A stretch of 64,000 bases of DNA, from NCBI RefSeq assembly GCF_019925205.1, contig NC_083567.1:806001-870000 (forward strand). The letters run 5' to 3'. Positions within the stretch are counted from its first letter, which is position 1; every line of letters begins with the position of its first letter. The translations under genes and the position numbers were made by a program. Positions 38,815 to 50,878 of the stretch are shown here, in pieces. Under the pieces are notes generated by a model. The model had not been told where the DNA came from, made no database searches, and was given only the letters and a program-made list of their open reading frames with translations. Source of the DNA: Metopolophium dirhodum (taxonomy: Eukaryota; Arthropoda; Insecta; Hemiptera; Aphididae).

Positions 38815-40552
38815 GATCGCGCGCGGCCTTTCGTCATCGTTTCGAATAATAATTTTCAGTCTACTATTAATCATATTCTATATTCTATATTTTTGTACAC
38901 ACATATTAGGTGTATAATGTGGTACGTGTACATTATGTTATATTATAAGCATCGTATAATAATAATATATGCATATCTATTGGTAATATATTACCATAAT
39001 TACGGTATAGGTATATACACGCTTAAGCGGTTCCGATCGACCGACCGAGATAAGTCCAATAAACGCATTAATTGTCATTATAATATTATCCTGAAGTGAT
39101 CAATTATCTACGCGTGCGGCATAATATTATATTATATGCATATTATTATATTTTATACATTTCCGTTGAACAAAATTTTCAACGGCAGAATTTGTTTTTC
39201 AATCGACAAAATTTAACCGGAAGCGTGGGACGACGTGGGGCTGCAGCAGGACTCGATGGTGTGTTCGCCAAGATCCTCGTCCTCTCCCCCCCCCCCCCCA
39301 CATAAACCCGGGTTGCATCCGGTGCGATAGACTCGTTTACTCATGTATATTATGCTTGCGGAGACTTTGATCTAGGGGGAGAGGGGGAGGGCGATGCAGC
39401 GATATAGTTTTGATCATATTATTTTATTATTTCTCGACGCTAGTAGTTGTCCCCGAGTGTAGAAAAAATGTTAGGTATACAAATGTTTATGCTTCTATAT
39501 TATATTTTATTGTTTCATCCAACAATTTATTTTACTATTCATAATAATAACACGATCATAATCATTACCTATCATATTTATAATAGTTTTGACAAAAAAA
39601 AATATTTAAAATAAAATAAAACTAATATTTTCAGTTAATAACGCAGATTATACGTCATAACTCATATAATATTACAATAATATCAAACTCGCTGTGTATA
39701 TACCGCGGTTACCTGCTGATAAACAGGCGAGTTTTTTATTATTTTCTGCTGACATAACTCTAATGAGTACGCTTATACAATACAATCATTGTTTGGGGAA
39801 ACGTGTAGACATGTTTTTACAATCGGCTTGCGAAATAGATTCTGGCGTGACTGTTGCAAAGGTGTGGAAAGAGACACCTTAGGACCACCTTTAGACACCA
39901 TTTAGGTTTTAGCTAAATATTATAATAAATCATCACGACTAGTAACAATTTAATGACCGTACGTATACAATATATTGTGTTTAGTACTATTATAATATGA
40001 AGTACGAATAATGAAAAATTAATTTCCTCACCTCGAAATTTAAGAACCAAACTATAGGAGCTTCTTTTGTGCTGATTTGTGTACGACTTTGAGATTTTGT
40101 GCAGCAAACCCCAATTTTTTTTATAATTCCTACTGTTTTGGCAGTTAATTTAGGCGGATGACCGTTAATACGATTTCGTTGCGTTTACATAAACTAAATT
40201 GGTGATCACACCGCACTGACTCTAGACACGATATCAAAATCGTTAAGTCTCGTCAACGACAAACGTAAAGTACATCGTACTATTATAATAACAAACGAAA
40301 CGGTTTTCGGTGTTTTTAAAAAAAAAGGAAATTTAAAATAGAGAAGAGTATACGTTTTGAAATTTAAGATGTTATTGTAGTAGAAGTGGGGAAGACCTCA
40401 ATCGAAATTCGGCGTTATAACTATGGCAAATATCGACTTTGTGATGACGTTCTGAAAATGAACACACTATATATTATTAATATGTTTTTTGCGACCGGTC
40501 GCCGTACGTAAACTGGTTAGCCGACGACATCCGTGTCGATTTTTCACGACCA

Positions 40553-40592
40553 ATTATTATTAGTAGTAGTAGTTGTGGCGGCGGTATTGTTG

Positions 40593-40627
<35 letters not shown>

Positions 40628-40630
40628 GTT
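40553..40630. repeat. Compound trinucleotide array (TTA/TAG)n, GGCGGC, (TTG/TTA)n
   Basis: TAGTAGTAG, then GGCGGCGG, then TTGTTG running into about eleven ATT units, read directly. Confidence 0.85.
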
Positions 40631-41287
40631 CTTCAGAACCCAATTGGTTCGAGTGCGTGAGAGCGATTATCAATTAATATCTCGTGTATATTAATATATA
40701 TTATATGGACCCCCAGTCGATGATGTCATCCTGTACAATATAAATGATGTAACACGCGCGCACGCAGGATGTTCGTTCATTAACAGGCGAATGGTTGAAA
40801 ATAATAATGGAAATAATAATAATAAAAAAAAAAAAAACGAAAAAAATTGACTGATGTACGTCGGCGTCTATACGATTATATATATATATATAAATATATA
40901 TGATTATGTATACGCTATAAAATGTGTTACACGACTGAGCACGCAGACGCGGTCGAATGATATACGCGTATATTATAACATAAATGCACTGACAATAATA
41001 ATAATAATAATAATATAGCCAATCGGCCAGGAAACCGATTATTGTCGCGCTGCGCTCGCGTTATCGTATGTGGGTAGTTTTTAACATATACGGGAATTAG
41101 TGATAATGGCCACTTGTGAAATAAGTCATTGAACAAACGAACCGTAATGTATTAATATATCAAATATTATCATTCGACCGGTGCGCACACGATCATCGTT
41201 TAATAGTTTAATATCTAATAATGATGACACTATCGTGTTACCATTATAATTACCTATTAACAATATTGGTAACCATTGTCAATAACA

Positions 41288-41344
41288 ATGACGGATATTA
41301 TAATTAGTGAGAACAACAACGATCGTAGTTCGGTAGTCTATAAG
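41288..41344 (+). CDS. Candidate first coding exon, unassigned
   Basis: An ATG in a good insect start context (AATAACAATGAC), with an in-frame TAA 15 bp upstream of it, opens 19 codons (MTDIIISENNNDRSSVVYK). They end exactly at AAG/GTGAGT, the best match to a splice-donor consensus in the window. The exon would be phase 0. The codons are not repeat-derived. No TATA box or downstream partner exon is identified and I recognise no N-terminus. Short initial exons before very long introns are common in insect regulatory genes, which is why this is kept. Confidence 0.28.
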
Positions 41345-44300
41345 GTGAGTATTACACAATATAAAAGTCCCTACAATATAAACGAAATATTCGCTTGTCG
41401 TGGACGCGTTAATAGGGAAGCTCGCGCACGCGAATAAAACCGACAAGAACCTCAGATGCCGCCCCCGCCGGTACTGAATATTGTATTAGTAAAAGTTTGG
41501 CATTTGTAATTCATTTGAAAAAGTGAAAGAAAAAAAAAGAAATAATAATAATAATAAAACAAAAGTTAAGAGTTCATTCTTCAAACAAACATCTGTCGGC
41601 AAAACGAAATACAATTAAAGAGAGCGAAAGGGGTAAAGAGGACAAATTATATTTATGGCCTCCCAAAATCTTAACCCTTTACCCCGATACCACGTCTTCC
41701 CGCCACACGCACTTGGGTTTTATTTTGTTTTCATTTTTTTTCCTGCTCTTAATATTTTTTAATCAAAGTGCAAACTTGAAATATCGTCGTATTATTGTCT
41801 TTCTCCCGCCGAGTTTGATTCAGTTATGACTTTGTTGTTGTTATTAATTTTTAATCTTTTTTTTATTTCTGTTTTTTTTTTCATTCTTCCCCCGCCGCGT
41901 CCCTTAAACTTTTTTTCCACCACATTCGTATATATACATACGCACGGGCGGTGACGGATTGACGGGGGAAAAAAATCCCTCTATTTACTCGACTCTATGG
42001 TTTTAATAACTTCGAACCCTTTCGCAAAAGGCTTCTTTATTTTCGTATTTCGTTTTTTTTTTTGTTTCGTTTTTCGCAAATAATCCCCGTAAACAGATTT
42101 GACAGGTCGTCGTTTAAACAACTATTTATATAGTATTTTTCTTTAGCGTGCATTTCAGCGTCGCAACTTATGTTCTATTATTATATATACTAAGCGTATC
42201 GTTCAGGCACACCTTATCTATTTCCTATTTATAACTGCAGCTATTATCACCTGTTGGTGTATTGCTCTGTGCTGTTATCTACCTCAGTGATAAGACTGAG
42301 TCTTAAGACGTATATTAGTCTACAACTGACTTTCGATGTAATGTATTAAGATTTTAAAAAACAAAAAATGCTAAGTAAAAAAATAACCTATTGCAAGATA
42401 ATTGTATAAAAACAATTGGTCAACATTGTTTATAAGAGCTGAAAAAACTATCAAAAGAAATAACTTGAAATAAGGTATTAAAATTTCCAAAGAGGGATGG
42501 ATAATTTTGAACAAAAGAAGTGTTGGATTCGTGGAAAATTATATGTAACCACATGACATTGGCTCCCTGCTCACTTGCTCCGATCAACTTCAAAATACAA
42601 TAAAATAATTTAAAATTAATTACAAATTGAGTTTCGGTAGTTGCAAATCTGAATGATTTGAGTAAAATCGGATTTAACATTAAGGGGTCCAGCTTTCCCC
42701 CCCCCCCCTTTGCCCGATCGACTTCAAAATGTCACCAAATAATAGTCAAATCAGTAGAAAGATGAAATCTTGCAGATTATCCACAATATATTGTTCGACA
42801 TCGAGGGACCGTACCATATGTATGAGTTATGTCTTTACTCTCAGATGTATACGGCGAAACGCGTATCTCCATTTTTCAGTTTCTTAGTTTCTTGCACGTA
42901 AACATATAAAACAGCTCAATTATGATCTTCTACTTTCCGCAAATGTATATAATATAATATATTATATTATTATGTGTGTTTGCATGTTATCCATTAAAAC
43001 CGAGAAACTTTGCGGAGTATATATATAAGGAGAAATGATGGCTGCTGTTATCCCGTCATCAATTCGTCCTGGCGTGCTCTACATAATACTAATGGAATGA
43101 CATACAAATATATTATACATGCTCAGACATCAAATCGTATATGTTTTTTTTATTCAAACAAATGATGTATATTTGTTTTGGATCTTATACCGTCAAAACG
43201 TAATTATAGCGACGGAAATACTTTCAGAAAAGGTGATAGCCGAGAACATTATAGCTTATCGTACACATAGCTTTATCTAATAAGTCGTCGGACGGTTTCG
43301 GACCATATTATCGACATAATGGTAATATTATGTCTACGTATTGGACTTCTGGTCATCCTGAAAAATATGTTAAACGGCCGAAATATTGTTCGATCATATT
43401 GTCAGCTGATCGTTTAACGCTTCGATCGTGCTGTATACAATAATATTTGGCAGTTCTTCGGGACACTAGACAAAACCAGATGGAGCCGGACGGATGCGTG
43501 AAACGTCGTCTCGAAGGAAAAATTATATTATATTATTATAATAACAGACGCGTATTCAGTAGGTAAATATACATAATAATATTATACAGTAAATATAAAT
43601 AATATTTATCAAACCGACAGCGTTTGACGGAATCTTCACGTGGGTGTATGGTGTGTACAGGATAGATCGACGCTGGCGAATTTTACGTATTATTTTAACT
43701 TTTTTTTTCGCTTCGCACTTGGTAATATTATTGTTATTATTATTATTATTAAGTCTCTCCGTCGTCGGCATCCCAAACGCGTTAATTGGAGCGCGAAACG
43801 CCCACCGCGCGTCTTGTTGTTGTTTTTCCATTAATTTACCAACCGATAATATAATAGGACAGACGCGGCGGCAGAGCAGTGCGTGTGTGATGTATACAAC
43901 AGCGGACGACGGACGAAGAAGAGTGCGGCGGCGGCGGTTGCAGACGAGGAAAATCTTCTTTATTATGCGATCCGTCAAAATCGCGGCTTTAGTCCCGGTC
44001 AAACCGTTCGTTTAAATTAAAACAAGCCTTTGTTTCAACGTCACATAGGCCCTGATCCAATCTATCTTAATAATCCCCTTTGGCCCATTTCGGGGATTTC
44101 CAGCCCTCCCCACCATCGACCTCCCCGCGCCGCACGCACATAAACCACCACCCCTTCCACGCAGACGCTACCGCCAAATTAATATTTTTTTCTCAGTTTT
44201 AATGTAATATAGGTAGGCACGCGTGATGTACAATATTATGTTATAAATTTATAATAATATTATAATAGGACGTATAGGTTATAAAATATTATATAATATA

Positions 44301-44689
44301 ATGTCGTGTACGCAGCCACATGTGTCGAGCGCCGCATTTCATAATAGGTACGATGAGGTACAGTATAATATAATATGATATAAAATTATTATTAAAAAAT
44401 ACGTTTGGCCTTTTTTTTTGTTTGTTCTAACTTATATTCTCCGTGCGCGTATGTAATGTATTACGCGTTCCTATGTATCGGAGCTGGATTGCTGCAGATA
44501 CAATAAACCGTAAATTGTGCATGAAACCCGTTCGCAATGAAATTAGAATCCGGCCAGGTAGGTATATAATATAATATTATACGTTACGTTGTGCGGCGCA
44601 TACGAAGTATAATTTATACTATATACTTATGTATATATATATATATAAACATAATAATAATAATAGTATATATATATATTATGGTCCCG
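41345..44689. other. Non-coding; first part microsatellite-poor
   Basis: 41380-42130 has long purine and pyrimidine tracts, few microsatellites, and a TTTATGGCC word (41652-41660) of the posterior-Hox/caudal type. 42420-42720 contains two similar blocks ending CCGATC(A/G)ACTTCAAAAT (near 42578 and 42714) and a C12 run at 42697-42708. 43556-44015 is CpG-rich with overlapping frames on both strands built around (ATT)n, so no gene is called. Confidence 0.45.
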
Positions 44690-45330
44690 TTCGAATATCG
44701 CTGCGAGAAAGGACGTTGATTGATGCTGCGATGGCGGCAGCAGGTCGGTTAATTAATTAATATAGAATCTCTCCCTCGGACGGAAAAACCCAAACCCTTT
44801 TTCCTAAGGGTTGCCTTTTCAACCCTTTTTCACAGCTTTTTCGATAAGTTTTTTCGCCAGTCTTTTTTTTTTCAACCCGGCCGCCACCGCCGACTTGTTA
44901 AACTTTTGACGTCCGCCCGACCGGAAAAGGAGCGGTTTTTGAAAAGAGATCCGCCATCGTATCTGTGTCTTGGCCATCAGTCTAATTAAAATTAGACGTA
45001 ATTAGTCAATAATTCGGGTGTTCAAGAGATAAGCAATTCACGGACGTGGATTATATCAAAGACGATTTTCCTGATCTTTGTATAGCTGGTATTTAATATT
45101 CGCGCATTTGAAGTACTTCTATACATTTATTTTCATTATTATTCGGCCGAGGATTTCATTTGAATCCGCCAGCGAGCGTGTCCTCCTTTTATATTTAAGA
45201 ACGACTCGACATTATTTTCTCTTCGATCCCATTATCTAAACTCGCATAATAGTTATCTCAAAATTCAATTTTCTTTTATGATATATACGTCGGCGGCGCG
45301 CATTTCAGATATCTAATCGAATATTATATT
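44690..45330. promoter_or_regulatory. Candidate enhancer with clustered homeodomain-type sites
   Basis: The block is nearly free of the microsatellites common around it. It contains TTAATTAATTAA (44749-44760), the dyad GTCTAATT-AA-AATTAGAC (44980-44997) and GTAATTAGT immediately after (44998-45006). Several TAATTA cores within about 250 bp, two arranged as an inverted pair, is the usual appearance of a homeodomain-responsive element. AT-rich background makes single TAATTA words cheap; the 8-bp dyad arms and low repeat content are the stronger evidence. Confidence 0.25.
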
Positions 45331-45557
45331 TTGTTTGCGAAAAATAAATGATGAACGGATAAAATATTATATATAGCTCTGACCGTTTTAAACCTCCATC
45401 AAAACCCTTCCTATTGCAAACATTCCCATCTTTCGATTTTAATTATTCATTCCTCTTTATGTTTGTGTGCACGACGTATATTAGGCATTTTATATAGCTT
45501 CTATCATAATAAGTATATAGCTTTTTCATAACTCTTTTTCCTTTTTCCACCGTTTAG

Positions 45558-45668
45558 GCAGGCCACAATACGCCTGGAGCTCCTCTGTCCGCCGGTTCCT
45601 TGGTGACCTCGATACGAAAATGTTTATATATTACCGACCTATGGGATGCTTTTCCACTTCAATTTTAG
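45558..45668 (+). other. Acceptor-led open segment, possible exon
   Basis: A long clean pyrimidine tract (CTCTTTTTCCTTTTTCCACC then GTTTAG) with no AG in it precedes a locally GC-rich segment. Immediately after it, one frame is open for 36 codons (starting AGHNTPGAPLSAGSLVTSIRK) to a TAG. A second frame (RPQYAWSSSVRRFLGDLDTK) is open a little longer, to a TAA. This is the best splice acceptor seen on the plus strand, but because more than one frame is open the coding frame cannot be chosen. No donor or partner is identified. Confidence 0.2.
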
Positions 45669-46162
45669 TATTAGTCATATAATATATATAAGTATATAGC
45701 TGTAGCAGTGTATATAGGTAGTAGTTTAATAAAAGACTTCTTTACTATATTCAATGCTGCAGCTCACCAAGGCGTGATACAATTTGGGTCTAATGACTTA
45801 CCAACAGCTTTTCTGCTAGTTCAACTGAATTACAAATATGCAGACAAGTGACAATCCTCGTTTTTTCACTTTTAGTATATTCATCCCGACACACTCCACT
45901 CACTAGTTTTGTCATAATATATTATAACTGTTGATATTTAAAAATAATAAAATTGTTTTAACTTAATAAATTATTGAAATACATAGCTTGCAGCTGTTAG
46001 GTATAACTATCCCTTTTTCTGCACAAATAATGGTCACGTTATACAATGATATTATGCACATTGACAATAATATTATGTGAATTTTAGGTAACTTAAAAAC
46101 TATGTGACCTTCCTATTGTGAAAGTATATCATAGGTAAATGCAATATTATATAAATTAAACT
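45669..46162. other. AT-rich non-coding sequence
   Basis: No gene, repeat end or RNA is recognised. Confidence 0.5.
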
Positions 46163-47573
46163 AAAAAAAGGTGGATAAGTGGATGTCGCTCTGCTGTACG
46201 GTAGGTTACAAGTGGGTCACTGTAATGGATGGTGTTAAATTTGAATTCAATGATATAATATCATTGTATAAGAAAAACGATTCTGAGCGAAAACGGTGAG
46301 TCAGCCTATGATTTTACCAAGTATATTTGATGATATTATTGTGAATAAAGTAATTTATATATAACCTATTTACGTGGAGCCTTGTTTTAAATTTTCAATC
46401 CTTAGCCATAAAAGTTAAAAATTTATAAATTTTACAAAATAATTAATAAATTATAAATTTGATAAATGTTGTCAAAATTTGAACTTTAAATGCTTATAAA
46501 AAAAAATTGTGCCTATGTATTTTTAATATTTTTCAACTGCTATTAGAACGATATATCGGGAGCCTTATATTAAATTTTCACGCTTTTTTACCCAACAAAT
46601 AAAAATTTATTGATATTTATAGAAAAAAAAACTAAAAAAATTGAAAACTGACAATGTCCGTAAACAGCTCAAAAAGAGTCAAAATATTTTCAACATTTTA
46701 TGGTGTATAGAAAATGCTAATATAAACATTCAGTGAAATTTTCAAGTATCTACAGTCATTCGTTTTTTAATTACAATAAAATAAGAAAATTGTTACATGA
46801 GAAATCGAGTAAATATCAAATGTTGTAAAAATATAAATTTCAGACGGTCATAAAAATTTAATTTAAGTTTCTTCTAGACATTTTTTTTTTTTGATAAAGG
46901 TAGACAAACTTATGAGTAATCTTATATTTAAAAAGAAAAATTTTTATGAATTCTCATCAAAATAATTTGCTATTTTTCGTGATTTTTCTGTATTTTGTCA
47001 AAATTTGAACTTTAAATGCTTATAATTAAAAACTGTGACAAAGGATTTTTAATTTTTTTCATCTGCCTTTGAAACAATAACCTAGGAGCCTTATATTAAA
47101 TTTTCATGCTTTTTTACCCAACAGATAAAATTTTATTGATATTTATAGAAAAAAAAACTAAAAAAATTGAAAACTGACAATGGTCGTAAACAGCTCAAAA
47201 AGAGTCAAAATATTTTGTAAATTTTATGGTGTATAGAAAATGCTAATATAAACATTCAGTCAAAATTTCATGTCCCTACAATCATTTGTTTTAGAGTTAC
47301 ACCAAAAACCAAAATCGATTTTCTCGAAAACAGATTTTGCGTAAAAATTCCCGTTTTTCCTTAATTTTTCTTTTGTTTTTCACGTCGCTTGTGAAAACTA
47401 CTGAGAAATTTTTACTTTTGACCCCCCAAAGTACCAACTAGATTCACTTTCCTATCAGAAAAGTTACTGTTGAAGAAAATCCAAGCACTTTTATTGTCCT
47501 AAAAAGTGATGACAGACACAAAAAAAACACACATCATTGTAAAATCAATACATTCATTGCTTCGCTCAGAATC
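46163..47573 (+). repeat. Dispersed aphid-type repeat, copy with internal tandem duplication
   Basis: 46279-47573 is bounded by GATTCTGAGCGAA and its reverse complement, as in the copy at 4569-5457. The extra 116 bp at 46163-46278 also matches that copy. A 296-bp unit at 46471-46766 recurs at 46997-47292, an offset of 526 bp, with high identity. Both contain GTCAAAATTTGAACTTTAAA and a GAAAACTGACAATG(G/T)(C/T)CGTAAAC block. The other copy holds one such unit, which accounts for the length difference of about 520 bp. No coding capacity. Confidence 0.8.
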
Positions 47574-47676
47574 TAAAATAATTTAATTGCATTCAGATAA
47601 ATATCCTGTATTTTGACTGGCTTAAATTAATATATTAGGTAAATTGTAATATACATATTATAACTATAGTCTAATC

Positions 47677-48116
47677 CAGTAGTCTCTGACCTTTCTTTTT
47701 ACGGTGAGTCAAATCTAAAATATGCATCTGGCATCGCGGGTCAGAATTATTGTTCATCGAAGCAGACAGAAAGGTAATAAAATTTAAAAAAAGATTAGAA
47801 TCATTTTATTATTTTATAGTTTATTAATTATTTTAACAATGGTTTTACATGGGTAAATATTGTAATAATATGTCAGGTAACTTAGTGAGAAGTTTCAAAT
47901 CGCTTGTTTCGTCATAGTTTGCATCACATTTTCGTCGTTATCTAATCAGCAGCGTCGTTGCTTATTATAAACACCTTTTATTTTATTATTTCCTTTTTGG
48001 TCAAAAATTATAATAAATGCTAAACGAATACATTATTTCCTGAATATCAATTACCCAGCTTGGCCGGCTGGTTCGAAAAGCTTGACCGGTCGGAATCGGT
48101 AGGTTGGAGACCTCTG
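47677..48116. mobile_element. Non-autonomous hAT-like element with 8-bp target duplication
   Basis: The left end is CAGTAGTCTCTGACCT. The right end, reverse complemented, is CAGAGGTCTCCAACCT, matching at 13 of 16. The flanks are GTCTAATC (47669-47676) and ATCTAATC (48117-48124), identical at 7 of 8 positions. CAG-starting inverted repeats with 8-bp duplications are the hAT hallmark. The 440-bp interior does not encode a transposase. Confidence 0.85.
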
Positions 48117-49167
48117 ATCTAATCGATTAGCCATTAAAACAATCGTCAATCAATAATGTAATGTCGACTGCATGTACGTGTGCTTTGTACAATCTGGACG
48201 TATATATATATTATTTTTTTATAATATAAATTCTAAAAAGTGATTTCCATACCTCTAATCACTGTATAAATCGTAGACAATTTGCCTATTTGCAAACACG
48301 ATATCTACTCGGTAATAAATCAATGCCGGTAAGTAGACAATCGGTGAATTATTCAGTATTGTTGGCCTACTTACGTTGCTGGCGTTACGTGTTTCGTACA
48401 GCAGCGATTAAATCAAAAATGTTTTATTTTTAATTAATATAGGTAGGTACACACGGATCATAGAATAATTAACTCAAAAATTATAACTGCCGGTTTATTC
48501 GTGCAGTTTACCAGAAATGTTATAGGTCAACGGCCGGAATATTATATGTTCGCTTAATAAATAAACGCAATAATATATTATTATTAATGACTATTAAAGA
48601 GGCGAGTCATCTGCAGTATAGATCACACGAAATCGTATAGGACGTATCTACGGCATTTGCCAACAAGGCGCGTGTACAAAGGTATTGTACTGCAATGTAT
48701 TGATAATTTTATGAATTTTTCGTTTCTTTACCATTGTAGCGATTAATACAGACAATATAATATAAGAAATAAAATAAAATTGAGATTCCGATAGGTAATG
48801 ACGTCCAGAATAAACTACTTTACAGTCATAATGTAAAATCCTATAAATCCGCAAACATAATTCGCATAGTATTTCAAACACCTATACGCGACCAATTAAA
48901 AATTCTTCTGATTGACCTCGCGACGGCGTTCTATTTCACATAACATATTAATTGTCGTTTTGTGCAGTGTATAACAATAGCTCGATAAGAATTATTAAAA
49001 AAAAAACCATATTCCGTCATGTGTGCGTATAGCTCTGCAGTTACGTGGCAGTAAAATAATCAAAACCATTCTTCATTCCTATATAGGTTCTTGTTCGAAT
49101 ACTAATATACTATTTATATATATTATATATAAAAACAATAACTTAACCAAAAAATAATAAATTTAAC
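48117..49167. other. AT-rich non-coding sequence
   Basis: No gene. The minus-strand frame at 48648-48881 (77 codons) is unassigned and of low interest. Confidence 0.5.
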
Positions 49168-49924
49168 TATACAGGGTGATTCACCAAGCATGCTCACCCC
49201 TTTTATTTTTCAATAATTAAGTTATTTAAGATCTGATTTTCGGAACTTTTATATATACCTACTAACTACCCATATTATTAAATTCTTGAGGAGTGAAGAT
49301 ACAAACTCCTCTTTTCCAAATGAGAATCCCCCTTTTCAATTGTAAATTATTCAGTTAATCATTATTCTCAAACATTTGTCGTATCGAAATCAAAATTCGT
49401 AAAAGTAATTTTTGAGTTATTTAACTTTGTGTTCTGAGGATAAAAGGTCCATTGTAATGGGTAAGATATGGGGGCCATGGTGATTTGAAAATGTTAGTCT
49501 TTAATCTATCAACAGTAATAATTTGTAAAAATGGGCCAAGTATAATCAATACTAGATCCAACATGTTTAATTTACATTTTTGTAGAATCATTTTTAAAGA
49601 ATATTATCCTTTGTACAAACATTTTAATAACTAAGAAACTACCTACTGATTCAAATTTTGAACTAGGTATACATCAGAATTTGCAAAAAACTTATCCACT
49701 AAATAATTTACAGCAAAAAAGGTGGTTCTCATTAATCTTATTAGAAAAACAGAAGTTGTATCGCCACAGAACACTCCTTAAGTAATGCAAATAATTCAAG
49801 AATTTGAAAAAATTGTCTTTGAATAATAAATTATATTAAAAAATTCCAAAACATCTAAATTTAAATAAATTCATTATTAATAGAAAAAAATGGGTTTATC
49901 ATGCTCGATGAATCACCCTGTATA
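49168..49924 (+). mobile_element. Foldback element copy C, both ends present
   Basis: Starts TATACAGGGTGATTCACC followed by AAGCATGCTCACCCC; ends GATGAATCACCCTGTATA. The terminal arms are the best preserved of the four copies. The interior aligns along its length with copy A, including GTCCATTGTAATGGG near 49449 and a similar pair of inverted halves. No open frame is conserved with copy A. Confidence 0.8.
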
Positions 49925-50878
49925 TATATTTATGTATAATATACAATATACATTGTGCATGCATAAATTGTTATTATGATACACATAATAAATATACCGT
50001 CCAAAAATCTCTACCGTTGACGATGTCCGTTTGGATTGGTGTGCGTTTAAACAATTATTATTATTATTAAAATATATCACTGTGATGATAATAATAGTAT
50101 CAAAACGTTTTTCATAGTCCGCGATGGGTAACGCGCATAATAATAGTATGAATATGAGTAATATTATAATTGTTTTGGACAATTTATATTATAATATAAT
50201 ATCTGTGCGAGGTGAACAGCGCACACAAAATATGTCAATTATAATAAACCATACACATTATAGTATTATATTTTATGATACACTTCTTCCGCGAATAATA
50301 TAAGTATACGTGTTTTAATAACCGGAAATATATTATCTGGTGTTAAACTTATACCGTACAGTATAATATAATGATACTCTTATGGTATAATGACGCGCCC
50401 ATTATAATACTAATTCTTTCAGAGTTATTACTATTGTAAAAACGTATAAATGTATATAATAATAATATATCATATTATAGGCACAGAGAGTGTATAGTAA
50501 TAATAATAATAATAATATTCCGAATTATAAAAGTTGAATCTTAAGTCGACGAGGCCTTCAAAAATCTTTTGATATAATCGTTCGTTTTGCTGTACTTCGC
50601 ACTACCCTTTGCGGTATAAATGTGTACACCAAACAATATTATATTATAAATATACCTAACTGCGCTCAAATAACTTTTAATAACTGCGTTTGTACTGTAT
50701 GCATACCTCTCATGATTATACATGGTAATATAGTACCCAATAAATAGTGTTTTGGTTAATGATTTGTCAATAAATTTGTAATTATTCACTTATTGGTGTT
50801 GTACAACTTTAAACTTCATCCTTAATGGTTTTTTAATAATTATTCTGACGATCACTCACTAAAATATCCCGATGCGTA
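49925..50878. other. AT-rich non-coding sequence
   Basis: No gene. Short (AAT)n at about 50500-50517. Minus-strand frames at 49913-50182 and 50541-50789 are AT-derived. Confidence 0.5.

Larger units (their letters stand above)
36914..41287. other. Non-coding, microsatellite-rich
   Basis: No supported gene. It includes a (CA)n array at 37454-37486, (TTA)n at 38776-38813, a C14 run at 39286-39299, a compound trinucleotide array at 40553-40630 and (AAT)n at about 40995-41016. The 166-codon frame at 38599-39099 is split by a poly-Leu run from (TTA)n. The 62-codon frame at 39694-39882 is unassigned. Confidence 0.5.

Noticed and set aside
38599..39099. 166-codon plus-strand frame
   Set aside because: Its centre is the (TTA)12 microsatellite and its C-terminal half is Tyr/Ile/His from TAT repeats.
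43556..44015. Overlapping 148-codon (-) and 123-codon (+) frames
   Set aside because: Both depend on one (ATT)n array (poly-Asn or poly-Leu) and a CpG-rich patch; no family similarity.
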